A stretch of 64,000 bases of DNA, from positions 62,001-126,000 of the forward strand of contig NZ_JAFFID010000001.1 in assembly GCF_017355955.1 (NCBI RefSeq), written 5' to 3'. Within the stretch, counting starts at the first letter, position 1. Every line of letters begins with the position of its first letter. The DNA is from Sabulibacter ruber. Its GTDB lineage: Bacteria; Bacteroidota; Bacteroidia; Cytophagales; Hymenobacteraceae. A program made the translations under genes and the position numbers. Shown piece after piece: positions 8,774-16,706 of this stretch. The notes below the pieces were generated by a model that did no database searches, was not told the origin of the DNA, and was given only the letters and a program-made list of their open reading frames with translations.

Positions 8774-9781
8774 CTAACTTTCGGACAAGGGTACCCTGAA
8801 GATATGAAAGTCCAGCCCCGAGATGTCGCCCACTGCCTCATGGATGCGCGAGGTGGTGAAGTAGAAATTATCGTGCTGGTCTATGGTGAAGGTATCAGGC
8901 CATTTCAGGTCTTTCCCTTCCACAAGGGTTTTCAGTTCACCGTCCGGGGTGCGGCACATGATGGCGTTCCTCTCAAGGTCGCCCAGGTAGAGGTTGCTGT
9001 TCTTATCAAAGATCATCCCGTCCGGGGCCGGGGTTTTGCCCAGGTTCTCCACCTGAGAGTTCAGGGCGGCGGCATCCAGCGACTCGTCGTTCAGTGCCCT
9101 GGTGGGGATGCGGTACAGCGTATAGCCGGTGAGGGCGTGGTAGTAGAGGTACTGCCCGTCGTTGGAGAGCGCGATGCCGTCTGCGTGCATCTGGGGTTTC
9201 TCGCCGTCCTTCACCCAACGCTCGCCTTCCACCGTCAGCCACACGTCCTCTGATTTGGTGGAGGGGTGGTCGTCCAGCAGGCGGCGGGGTGCCCCGGTCT
9301 TCAGGTCAAGCACAATAATTGCGCCCACCCCAGACTCAGTGATGTAGATCTTGCCCGCCTTTCGGTCAATGCGCAGGTCGTTTAGGTAAGACTTCTCAGG
9401 GGCGATGGTCCGGTCAAAAATCCAGCTGTTCTTGAGCGTGTTAGACTCCAGATCAAACTCGTAGAGCATGGCGTTGCCTACCACCCCTTTCATCATGGGA
9501 CTGGCCGGGTCCAGCACGAAGAGGGAATCCCCGTGCGCCACCACCGACTGCACGCAGGTGAAGGTGTTGGGCTCGGGCTGCCCGTGCCAGGCATTCCAGG
9601 CCTCGTCTGGGTAAGGCCGGTATTGCCCGTTGGCCAGTACTTCCACCACGGAATATGGCAGGTCCTTGTGCCACCGGGGAAAGTTGGCGAACAGCCGGCC
9701 GCTCTGGCTTATGGTAACGCCCGTGATCTGGGTACCTTTGAAGGTAGCTACGTTGGTGAGGTTTGCAGTAGCCATGGTCAT
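8774..9781 (-). CDS. major royal jelly protein / Yellow-family beta-propeller protein
   Basis: The protein has 335 residues. Segments such as LYEFDLESNTLKNSWIFD, KSYLNDLRIDRKAGKIYITE, GVGAIIVLDLKTGAPRRLL, DGIALSNDGQYLYYHALTG and PDGMIFDKNSNLYLGDLE are the blade signatures of the MRJP/Yellow family (PF03022), related to SMP-30/gluconolactonase propellers. Bacterial members are usually of unknown function; lactonase or dopachrome-related roles are guesses. No signal peptide is visible, so the protein is probably cytoplasmic. The ATG at 9781 overlaps the stop of the upstream SDR gene as ATGA, so the two are translationally coupled and may share a pathway. An in-frame second Met two codons on is an alternative start. 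Confidence 0.85.
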   Translation of the reverse strand: MTMATANLTNVATFKGTQITGVTISQSGRLFANFPRWHKDLPYSVVEVLANGQYRPYPDEAWNAWHGQPEPNTFTCVQSVVAHGDSLFVLDPASPMMKGVVGNAMLYEFDLESNTLKNSWIFDRTIAPEKSYLNDLRIDRKAGKIYITESGVGAIIVLDLKTGAPRRLLDDHPSTKSEDVWLTVEGERWVKDGEKPQMHADGIALSNDGQYLYYHALTGYTLYRIPTRALNDESLDAAALNSQVENLGKTPAPDGMIFDKNSNLYLGDLERNAIMCRTPDGELKTLVEGKDLKWPDTFTIDQHDNFYFTTSRIHEAVGDISGLDFHIFRVPLSES

Positions 9782-10647
9782 GATTCATTTCTGATGGAGG
9801 TGTGTCCGTCCATGGAGTGCTGCAGGTTCAGGTCGCCGGCAGGTTCCTGTTTGAAGGAAGAATCTGCTTCCTCGCCGGCCGGGCCTTTGGCGATGGTGAT
9901 GCCGCCGTCCACCATGTAAAGGGCCCCGGTCACAAACGAGGCCTCGTCCGAGGCCAGGAACAGGTACACGTTGGCCACCTCCTCGGGGGTGCCGCGGCGG
10001 CCGGTCAGGTTGGCCTGCTTGTTGAGCTTCTCCATCTTGGCGTCCATAGGTCCCAGCTCCTTGTGGGTCCAAGCGGTGTCTATGGGGCCGGGTCCCACCA
10101 CGTTGCAGCGTACCCCGTAGGCGGCCTGCTCGGCGGCCAGGCCCTTGGTGAAGGCGATCACGAAACCCTTGGTGCCCCCGTAGGGCGCGTTCTGCGGGAT
10201 GCCCAGCACCCCGGCCTCGGAGCCCGCTGACACGATGTTGCCCTTGGTTTTCTGCAGCTGGGGCAGGGCCGCCTTGGACATCAGGAAGGTGGTCTTCACG
10301 TTGTGCCTCATCATGTAGTCGAAAGCCTCCTCAGTGTAGTCGGTCAGGAAGTTGGTCTCCACGAACACGCCGGCGTTGTTGATGAGAATGTCCAGCTTGC
10401 CGTACTGCTTCACCGCCAGGTCCACGCAGCTCTGGGCCACGGGCCACAGGGAGAGGTCGCCGGTGAAGTGGATGGCTGTGCCGCCTTCCTGCATGATTTC
10501 TTTGGCAACCTGCTCCACCGGGTCCTCCGGCAGGCCGGCCACCACTACGCTGGCGCCCTCCCGGGCAAATTTCTTGCAGATGGCCTCGCCGATCCCCGCT
10601 CCGCCGCCGGTCACGATGGCTACTTTGCCTTCTAGTCTGTTTCCCAT
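9778..10647 (-). CDS. short-chain dehydrogenase/reductase (SDR)
   Basis: The protein has 289 residues. It has the classical SDR pattern: cofactor motif TGGGAGIG (13-20), NNAG (90-93), and the catalytic Ser143, Tyr156 and Lys160 (SAGSEAG and YGGTK), then GPGPIDTAW and the C-terminal TGALYMVDGG. It is close to the glucose 1-dehydrogenase-like group, with NAD(P) as cofactor. It carries about 30 extra residues after the normal end, rich in charge and Gln/His. The stop overlaps the start of the MRJP-like gene. The zinc alcohol dehydrogenase lies 246 bp upstream on the same strand, so an oxidoreductase module is likely. The gene is strikingly GC-rich: bases 10081-10140 contain 44 G or C of 60. Confidence 0.9.
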   Translation of the reverse strand: MGNRLEGKVAIVTGGGAGIGEAICKKFAREGASVVVAGLPEDPVEQVAKEIMQEGGTAIHFTGDLSLWPVAQSCVDLAVKQYGKLDILINNAGVFVETNFLTDYTEEAFDYMMRHNVKTTFLMSKAALPQLQKTKGNIVSAGSEAGVLGIPQNAPYGGTKGFVIAFTKGLAAEQAAYGVRCNVVGPGPIDTAWTHKELGPMDAKMEKLNKQANLTGRRGTPEEVANVYLFLASDEASFVTGALYMVDGGITIAKGPAGEEADSSFKQEPAGDLNLQHSMDGHTSIRNES

Positions 10648-10742
10648 TCTATTTACGTTTTGGGTTTACTTTTTTGATTTACTCCTTATTCCCCCTCGTT
10701 CCTTCTTCGCTTGGTTTCTACGCTGTTTAGGCGTAATTGTGT

Positions 10743-10814
10743 TTTGGGCCTGTTTTCCGGGAAAAAGCCCCGAAACGGGGTTGGTTCCGGGGCACCGGAG
10801 AAAACCAGGCCCAA
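10743..10814. terminator. imperfect inverted repeat between ADH and SDR (hairpin family A)
   Basis: Arms ttgggcctgttttc (10743 on) and its near complement ending 10814 enclose a second element with gaaaaagccccgaaac. The core belongs to the recurring GGCTRTTTTC / GAAAAYAGCC family described in the findings. It lies between the leftward zinc alcohol dehydrogenase (ends 10894) and the SDR (starts 10647), so it may reduce read-through between them. Confidence 0.55.
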
Positions 10815-10893
10815 GCCGTTATTCCGTTTCAGGGCTGATTTTCCTTAAAGTGATTTTATTTTTTTATAATAGTAAACTTTGAAAAGCAGGGGT

Positions 10894-12051
10894 TTATGGT
10901 TTCAGGACTACCTTCACGCAGTTGTCTTCCTTATTCTTAAAGATGTCATAGCCGTGCGCGGCATCGGCCAGGGGCAAGGTGTGCGTGATGATGTCGTCCA
11001 GGCGCACCTTGCCGTCTACCACCAGCTGCATGAGGTGGTCTATGTAGTACTGCACCGGGGCCTGGGTGCCCATGAGGGTGACGCCCTTGTCAAACCAGCG
11101 GTAAACGGGGAAGTTGTCGAACGGGGAGCCGTACACGCCCACCACGCTCACCACGCCGGCTCTCCTGACGGCCCTTAGGCAGGTCTCCAACACCTTGGGC
11201 GTGCCTTTCTCCAGGTTGATGACGGCCTTGGCTTTCTCCAGGAAGTTACGGTCGGCCTCCATGCCCACGGCGTCAATGCAGACATCGGCCCCGCGGCCCT
11301 CGGTGATGCTGCGGATGTAGTCTACCACCTGGTCCTCGCTCTCCCACAGCAGGGTCTCGGAGTTGGCCGATTGGCGGGCCATCTCCAGGCGGTAGGGCTG
11401 GATGTCTATGTTGATGACCCGGCCGGCGCCCATGAGCCACGCCGACTTGGCGGCCATGATGCCCACCGGCCCGGCCCCGAAGATGGCTACCGTCTCGCCG
11501 CCCCTGATACGGCCCCAGTCTGCTGCGGCCCAGCCGGTGGGGAAGATATCGGTGAGGAACAGCACCTGCTCGTCGGTGAGGCCCTCGGGCACCTTCCGCG
11601 GTCCGAAGTCTGAGTAGGGTACGCGCACGTACTCGGCCTGGCCCCCGTTGATGCCCCCGTACAGGTCTGTGTACCCGAACAGGGCGGCCCCTTTCTGGTC
11701 TGAGAAGCCGCCGTCGGGGCCGTACTTGGGGTTGGAGTTCTCGCATTGGGTGGGCCAGCTGTTGTTGCAGAAGAAGCAGTGCCCGCAGGCGATGGGGAAC
11801 GGCACCACCACCCGGTCTCCTTTCTTCAGGTTGGTGACCCCGGGGCCAACCTCCTCCACAATCCCCATGAACTCGTGGCCCAGGACCATGTCCTTCATCT
11901 GGGGCACGAAACCGTCATAGATGTGCAGGTCTGAGCCGCAGATGGCCGTGGAGGTGACCCGGATGATGGCATCGCGGGGTTCTTCGATGATCGGGTCGGG
12001 AACGGTGTCAACGCTGACGTCCCCGATTTTGTGGAACACGAGTGCTTTCAT
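10894..12051 (-). CDS. zinc-dependent alcohol dehydrogenase, formaldehyde-dehydrogenase-like
   Basis: The protein has 385 residues of the medium-chain dehydrogenase family. Catalytic zinc ligands Cys38 (TAICGSD) and His59-Glu60 (GHEF) are present, as is the structural zinc set Cys88, Cys91, Cys94 and Cys102 (ACGHCFFC...QC). The Rossmann motif is GAGPVG. The longer loop around YTDLYGGINGGQAEYVRVP is typical of the glutathione-independent formaldehyde dehydrogenase / threonine-dehydrogenase-like branch, which oxidises alcohols or aldehydes with NAD. It lies upstream of the SDR and MRJP-like genes on the same strand and shares their high G+C content. The exact substrate is not determinable here. 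Confidence 0.92.
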   Translation of the reverse strand: MKALVFHKIGDVSVDTVPDPIIEEPRDAIIRVTSTAICGSDLHIYDGFVPQMKDMVLGHEFMGIVEEVGPGVTNLKKGDRVVVPFPIACGHCFFCNNSWPTQCENSNPKYGPDGGFSDQKGAALFGYTDLYGGINGGQAEYVRVPYSDFGPRKVPEGLTDEQVLFLTDIFPTGWAAADWGRIRGGETVAIFGAGPVGIMAAKSAWLMGAGRVINIDIQPYRLEMARQSANSETLLWESEDQVVDYIRSITEGRGADVCIDAVGMEADRNFLEKAKAVINLEKGTPKVLETCLRAVRRAGVVSVVGVYGSPFDNFPVYRWFDKGVTLMGTQAPVQYYIDHLMQLVVDGKVRLDDIITHTLPLADAAHGYDIFKNKEDNCVKVVLKP

Positions 12052-12412
12052 AGGTAGGGGGTATAATGTGGTTTATACTTTTTTGGATAGTATTTACACT
12101 TTTACAGGAAGTAAGTCGCTTTGGTTGTATTCCCGAACTGAGAAAGGCTGCTTTGCTATGGGGTAGATCAGAGGTGAAATCCAAAAAAGGCGTAAGAAAA
12201 GCGGATGATTACCTATGTCTGCAGTCCTGAAATGAGCTACTACCGGGGCTTATCTGATGCTCTTTTATGTAGCAAAAGGGGGGAGGAAGGCTCTTGCCAA
12301 CCTGGGAAGCTGTAGTAAGCTGGGCCCTTTGGCATTCTTCCGGAGTACCCTTTCTGGTTGTGGTAACTGGTTTTAAATTAACTTAGTGGTTTCGCCTCAC
12401 GTAACCGAACCA
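12052..12412. other. divergent intergenic region
   Basis: About 360 bp between the leftward dehydrogenase and the rightward CNNM/CorC gene. It is less GC-rich than the dehydrogenase genes and marks the right edge of the GC-rich block. No gene, tRNA or strong hairpin was recognised. Confidence 0.4.
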
Positions 12413-13726
12413 ATGGAAATCCTTATTATTTTGCTCCTGACCTTGCTCAATGGCTTTTTCGCCCTTTCAGAGCTGTCTATCATCTCTGCAGGAAAAACCC
12501 GCATGGCGCAGAAGGCGAAGGAAGGCAGCGGGCGCGCCAAGGCCGTCATGGCGCTGCTGGACGCGCCGGAGGACTTTCTCTCTGCCATTCAGGTAGGCAT
12601 CACCCTGATCGGGATCGTGTCGGGGGCTTACGGGGGGGCAGCACTTTCAGATGACATGCGGGAGTGGCTCTCTGGCATCAGCTTTCTGGCACCTTATGCC
12701 CATACGCTCTCGGTGGTCCTGGTCATCGGCCTGATCACTTACTTTTCCATTGTGATAGGGGAGCTGATTCCAAAGTCCATTGCGCTGGGCAACGCAGACA
12801 CCATCGCGCTGGCAGTAGCGCCCATTATCAAAGGATTTACCGCCTTAACAATGCCGCTTGTAAAGCTGCTCTCAGGTTCCACCAGTTTGGCCACCAAGGC
12901 GCTCGGGATCAAAGAACCAGGAGAGGAGCGACTCTCAGGCGAGGAGCTTCGCCAGATTATCAGAACAGCGGGCAGGCAGGGAGTACTGGCCCGGGAAGAG
13001 ACCCGGCTTCACCAGAATATCTTTTCCTTCGCTAACCTGAAAGCCAAGAATCTGCGCACCCACCGGCGCGAAGTAGAATACATTGACATCAGCCAGCCCT
13101 TGGACAGCATCAGGGAGGCCATTAAGGCCAGTGCCCACTCCAAGTTCCCTGTTACCGAAGGCGGCCTGGATGAGGTGGTGGGCGTGCTCACGGCTAAGGA
13201 TTTTTATGAGTTCCTGGCCAGGGGCAAAAGCGGAAACTTAAGGGAAGTAATCCAGAAACCGATTTATATCCCGGAGTCTATGCCGGCCAATACGGCCCTT
13301 AACCTGTTCAAGCGCCGCAAGCAGTACCTGGGCATCGTCATTGATGAATACGGCACGGTGGAGGGAATTCTCACGCTCCATGATATTCTGGAGGCCATTG
13401 TAGGAGATATACCCGATGCCTACGAAGCAAACGAGCCCGATGTAGTGAGAAGGCAGGACGGGTCTCTGCTGGTTAGCGGCTCCATTGGGGTAGCGGAACT
13501 GAACAGGGCCCTTAAGCAGAAAGTGGTACCCAAGGACGAGGAGAATTACTCTACTCTGGCGGGCTTTATTTCTTTTCTTTTGGGCAGGTTTCCTGAAACG
13601 GGGGAGGTGTTCACGCACGCCGGTCACGAGTTTGAGATTGTGGACATGGATGGGGTGAGAATCGACAAGGTCCTGCTCAAGCGCCTCCCTCCGGCGGAAG
13701 AGGCGTCGCCAGAGGAAGGTGCGTGA
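12413..13726 (+). CDS. CNNM/CorC-type transporter (DUF21 + CBS pair + CorC_HlyC)
   Basis: The protein has 437 residues from the ATG at 12413. An upstream GTG at 12386 would add nine polar residues before the first membrane helix and is less likely. The DUF21 transmembrane domain comes first (MEILIILLLTLLNGFFALSELSII, then VGITLIGIVSGAYGG and IGELIPKSIAL). A CBS pair lies at about 200-325 (KFPVTEGGLDEVVGVLTAKD; LGIVIDEYGTVEGILTLHD), and a C-terminal CorC_HlyC domain ends with MDGVRIDKVLLKRL. The family (often annotated hemolysin or UPF0053) is linked to magnesium or cobalt efflux, and a haemolytic role is not implied. The gene is monocistronic by position. Confidence 0.93.
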   Translation: MEILIILLLTLLNGFFALSELSIISAGKTRMAQKAKEGSGRAKAVMALLDAPEDFLSAIQVGITLIGIVSGAYGGAALSDDMREWLSGISFLAPYAHTLSVVLVIGLITYFSIVIGELIPKSIALGNADTIALAVAPIIKGFTALTMPLVKLLSGSTSLATKALGIKEPGEERLSGEELRQIIRTAGRQGVLAREETRLHQNIFSFANLKAKNLRTHRREVEYIDISQPLDSIREAIKASAHSKFPVTEGGLDEVVGVLTAKDFYEFLARGKSGNLREVIQKPIYIPESMPANTALNLFKRRKQYLGIVIDEYGTVEGILTLHDILEAIVGDIPDAYEANEPDVVRRQDGSLLVSGSIGVAELNRALKQKVVPKDEENYSTLAGFISFLLGRFPETGEVFTHAGHEFEIVDMDGVRIDKVLLKRLPPAEEASPEEGA

Positions 13727-13873
13727 AAGCGGACTTACTTAAAAGCTACGATGAAGGTGTTAGCCTAACCTTGATTAGCGGGACACGGATTGCCATTCAT
13801 TTCTAGGATTCTGGTTGATGCCTTGACTGATCCTAAATTCCCAAGGTAGGCTTTAGCTTAGATGATACAGGCT

Positions 13874-15877
13874 TCAATCAATCACTACAAATTTGTATTT
13901 CTTGAGTTGCCCTTCTTCCGTTAAGGAAATGATATAGACCCCGGTTGGCAGGTTTTTGGTGTCTATTTCCCTTGTACCCGTAAACTGTAAATTGTACAGG
14001 ATGTGTCCGCTGGTATTTGAAATAGAAGCCTCCGTAGGTTCAGAGCTATTGGATTTAAGGGTGATGACAGAACCTCGCCGGGCGGGGTTGGGGTATATTT
14101 CCAGCATGGGGCTTTGAATACCCTCCGCATTTTCTGAGATACCGGCTATTGGTGCAATCAATCCCGTTTTTACATGGAACACATCTGTTAGGCATCTCTT
14201 TTGGTCGCTTACCTTGTAGGTGGTGTTTGTTTGGGGGTTTACGGTAATGCTGCGGGTAGTGGCGCCGGTTGACCACCGGTAGGTGCCAATCCAGGAGGCG
14301 GTGAGTTGCGTGGTTGCTCCGGGAGAGGTGTTTTTGGTGATGGTCTTGTTCACGTCATGCATGATAGTGAACCGGTCGAATACAGTGCCATCTTTGCGCA
14401 GCATTTTGGCGTCCAATCTATTGGCTTCTATCTCCAGGTAGAGCATTCCGCCGTCATTCACTGCAAATGGCAAGGCATTATGCGGGTAACCACTCTGTAC
14501 CCTGCCCGAGGCGCCGGAAGACCCAACCACGGCATACACCGTTCCTCGGTTTTTTCGGTTTGATGGGGTGATATAAGGGCAAGAGTTGCGACTGCCGTCA
14601 TACCGGGCGGTTGAACTGCTTTTGGCGTGGGAAGTCAGGTCAAAACTGGTCTCGGGGCCATAATAATTGTTCAATAGATAAGACCGCTCGTAATTGTGGC
14701 TGTGGCCGGTGAGCACAAGATCCACCCCGTAGCGCTCCAGAATTCGGATGAAGTTCACCCGTAATTTCTTCAGTTCATCTTCCACATCAGAGTTATGGCT
14801 GCCTTTTGTGAAAGGAGGATGGTGCCAGTACACGATCACCCACTTCTTGCGGTTGGCTTGCAGGTCTTTTTTCAACCATGTTACCTGAACACCCGCTGTG
14901 TCATAGAGTTTGGTCCGGTCGGCCGCTTCTACGCCGTAAGAATCCAGACTGATGAAATGCGCGTTACCCCAATCAAAAGAATAAAAGGCCTTTGTCCCGG
15001 AGGCAACCCCGCCGCACTCTCCGGCGGTTGGAACCGAGAAGTTGGTGTAATATCCGCCTCTATCCCGGGCGGTTAACGGGGAGATGGACTCATAGTCATG
15101 GTTGCCAGGGGCTGGGAATAAGATGTGGTTTTTAAGGATATTTCCGCCAAATGGGGCGAAAAACTCTCTTCTGTAATCGCCGTCGCTGCCGTTGGGATAA
15201 GCGTTGTCTCCCAGTATCAGCAACAGCTCCGCCGGGTTTCTGGCCGCATAACGCAGGTAAGAGTTTAAAGTGCCGGATCGGTTCCCGTTTTCATCTTCCC
15301 CGCAATCTCCTAACACCGCAATCCTGATTTTTTTTACAACATGGTCTGGTGGGGCTGTCCTGAAGAAATTACTTCTGTCGGTCTGGAAGAACTGCGTAGA
15401 ACTTCCTACTTGGTAGAAGTATTTTGAATTTGGGGTCAAACCAGTAATCCTGACCTCATGCCTGGTGGTAAGGACAGGGTCAGTGGCAGAACGGGTATAG
15501 GCGCCATAAGAAGTGCCTACCCTCACCCTGGAATCTGTGGGGATATTTGTTCTCCAGCGCAGGGTTACCGCCGTTTTGTTGCCCATCTGTAAATAAGGAC
15601 CTAACATTACCCGGGCGGGTAATGAGCTTGCTAGCACCTCTTGCGGGTGGGTGGTTGTGGGGGTAAGGAGTGGGGCCGCTTCTGTAAAGCCATACCCCAA
15701 TTGGTCAAAACCTGTTTCAAGGTCTTTATGGACAAAAAAAATAGCACCCCTGTGAGTGCTTTCAACTGCATTGATTTTACGGTGTTTTGAATTTGTGTCC
15801 AGAGGCTCAAAGCCCAGGAGGGCCATACCCTTTAAACTAAATAACAACAAGCTGTAAAGTGTAGTGGTGGTAACCAT
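13874..15877 (-). CDS. purple-acid-phosphatase-like metallophosphoesterase with T9SS sorting domain
   Basis: The protein has 667 residues from the ATG at 15877, chosen because MVTTTTLYSLLLFSLKG starts a signal peptide. A fibronectin-like purple acid phosphatase N-domain (RVMLGPYLQMGNKTAVTLRW) precedes the metallophosphoesterase core with GDCGED, GDNAYP, GNHDYE, WHHPP and GHSHNYERS, which together supply all dimetal ligands. A spacer with TGATTRSITVNPQ leads to a C-terminal T9SS type A sorting domain (LEIYPNPARRGSVITL ... YKFVVID). The enzyme is therefore expected to be exported by type IX secretion and to hydrolyse extracellular phosphoesters. The gene is flanked by a PAP2-type enzyme on the same strand. 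Confidence 0.93.
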   Translation of the reverse strand: MVTTTTLYSLLLFSLKGMALLGFEPLDTNSKHRKINAVESTHRGAIFFVHKDLETGFDQLGYGFTEAAPLLTPTTTHPQEVLASSLPARVMLGPYLQMGNKTAVTLRWRTNIPTDSRVRVGTSYGAYTRSATDPVLTTRHEVRITGLTPNSKYFYQVGSSTQFFQTDRSNFFRTAPPDHVVKKIRIAVLGDCGEDENGNRSGTLNSYLRYAARNPAELLLILGDNAYPNGSDGDYRREFFAPFGGNILKNHILFPAPGNHDYESISPLTARDRGGYYTNFSVPTAGECGGVASGTKAFYSFDWGNAHFISLDSYGVEAADRTKLYDTAGVQVTWLKKDLQANRKKWVIVYWHHPPFTKGSHNSDVEDELKKLRVNFIRILERYGVDLVLTGHSHNYERSYLLNNYYGPETSFDLTSHAKSSSTARYDGSRNSCPYITPSNRKNRGTVYAVVGSSGASGRVQSGYPHNALPFAVNDGGMLYLEIEANRLDAKMLRKDGTVFDRFTIMHDVNKTITKNTSPGATTQLTASWIGTYRWSTGATTRSITVNPQTNTTYKVSDQKRCLTDVFHVKTGLIAPIAGISENAEGIQSPMLEIYPNPARRGSVITLKSNSSEPTEASISNTSGHILYNLQFTGTREIDTKNLPTGVYIISLTEEGQLKKYKFVVID

Positions 15878-16706
15878 TGGAAAAAGAGTTTGTACCAAAC
15901 GATGAAGGGCTTTCTGGCCCCACTGCGGCAAGTGAACATTTCTCAACAATGGGAGGCTTTTTTATTACTGAAATTGCCTCTGGTGAGAAAAACGGGAAGT
16001 TTACAATGACACGTAGAGCAGGAGAACGAACAAGCCGAAGCTTGGGGTGGACCAATAAGATAAAGTCAGATGACCGCAAAAGCTCATCTAATCTGGGTAA
16101 TGCTGTCTTGGAATGGAGCCTGTTTTTAAACCATTTTCCCCTAAAAAGCAGAAAACGGATTCTTTCAGAGGGTGTAGATTATGAAGTTATTAAATTAAAA
16201 TATAATAAATATAATTTTATATAATTAATATACAAATATAGTGTAGATTGTTAAAACTCCAAAGCAGCAGGTTTAATTGCTTTTAACTATTAAGTAGGAT
16301 GGGAAATCTAAACTTTGTTCCAAGGAATACCTAACTGTGCGTTCGATATAGGTATTCAACCAAGTAGTGAAGTTTGAGTGATTTAACTTCTTCCAGATTG
16401 AAAACAATAGCCTTCCACCCGCATCTACAGCCGCAAGAATTTCTACAAGATTTGCCTGACTACCGACAAAAGTGCCATCCACTACGCTGACCGAAGCCTT
16501 GTGACAAAGTACAGAGTTTTGTTTATAGGGAGCCTGCATATTCCTTATTCCTGCGAGACAATCTACACAAGCCATGAAGGCTATACCTTTTCTATCAGGT
16601 TTCCCACCAGAATGGGCTAAATTGGATGGAGTTTGGCGAAACTGTTTATGGCCTGTTTTAAAGATAACAGGGCATAAACAGTTTTGCCTTGGAACCTCCT
16701 TTGCCC
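15878..16706. other. intergenic between phosphatase genes; no supported gene
   Basis: About 830 bp with two open frames (15877-16224 plus strand, 16273-16710 minus strand) that show no recognised domain or credible start. Bases 16185-16250 are nearly pure A+T (aaatataataaatataattt) and probably hold the promoter of the phosphatase gene. A degraded gene cannot be excluded in 16273-16600 but nothing identifiable remains. Confidence 0.4.
16639..16684. terminator. terminator-like hairpin after PAP2 gene
   Basis: Arms 16639-16657 and 16666-16684 (aacagggcataaacagttt) pair over 19 bp with a single mismatch. The hairpin lies 23 bp beyond the stop of the leftward PAP2 gene. The inner gcctgtt/aacaggg part resembles hairpin family A. 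Confidence 0.7.

Noticed and set aside
15877..16224. Plus-strand frame of 115 codons upstream of the phosphatase gene
   Set aside because: It overlaps the phosphatase start region and has no recognised domain. It ends in an AT-rich promoter-like stretch and probably is not translated.
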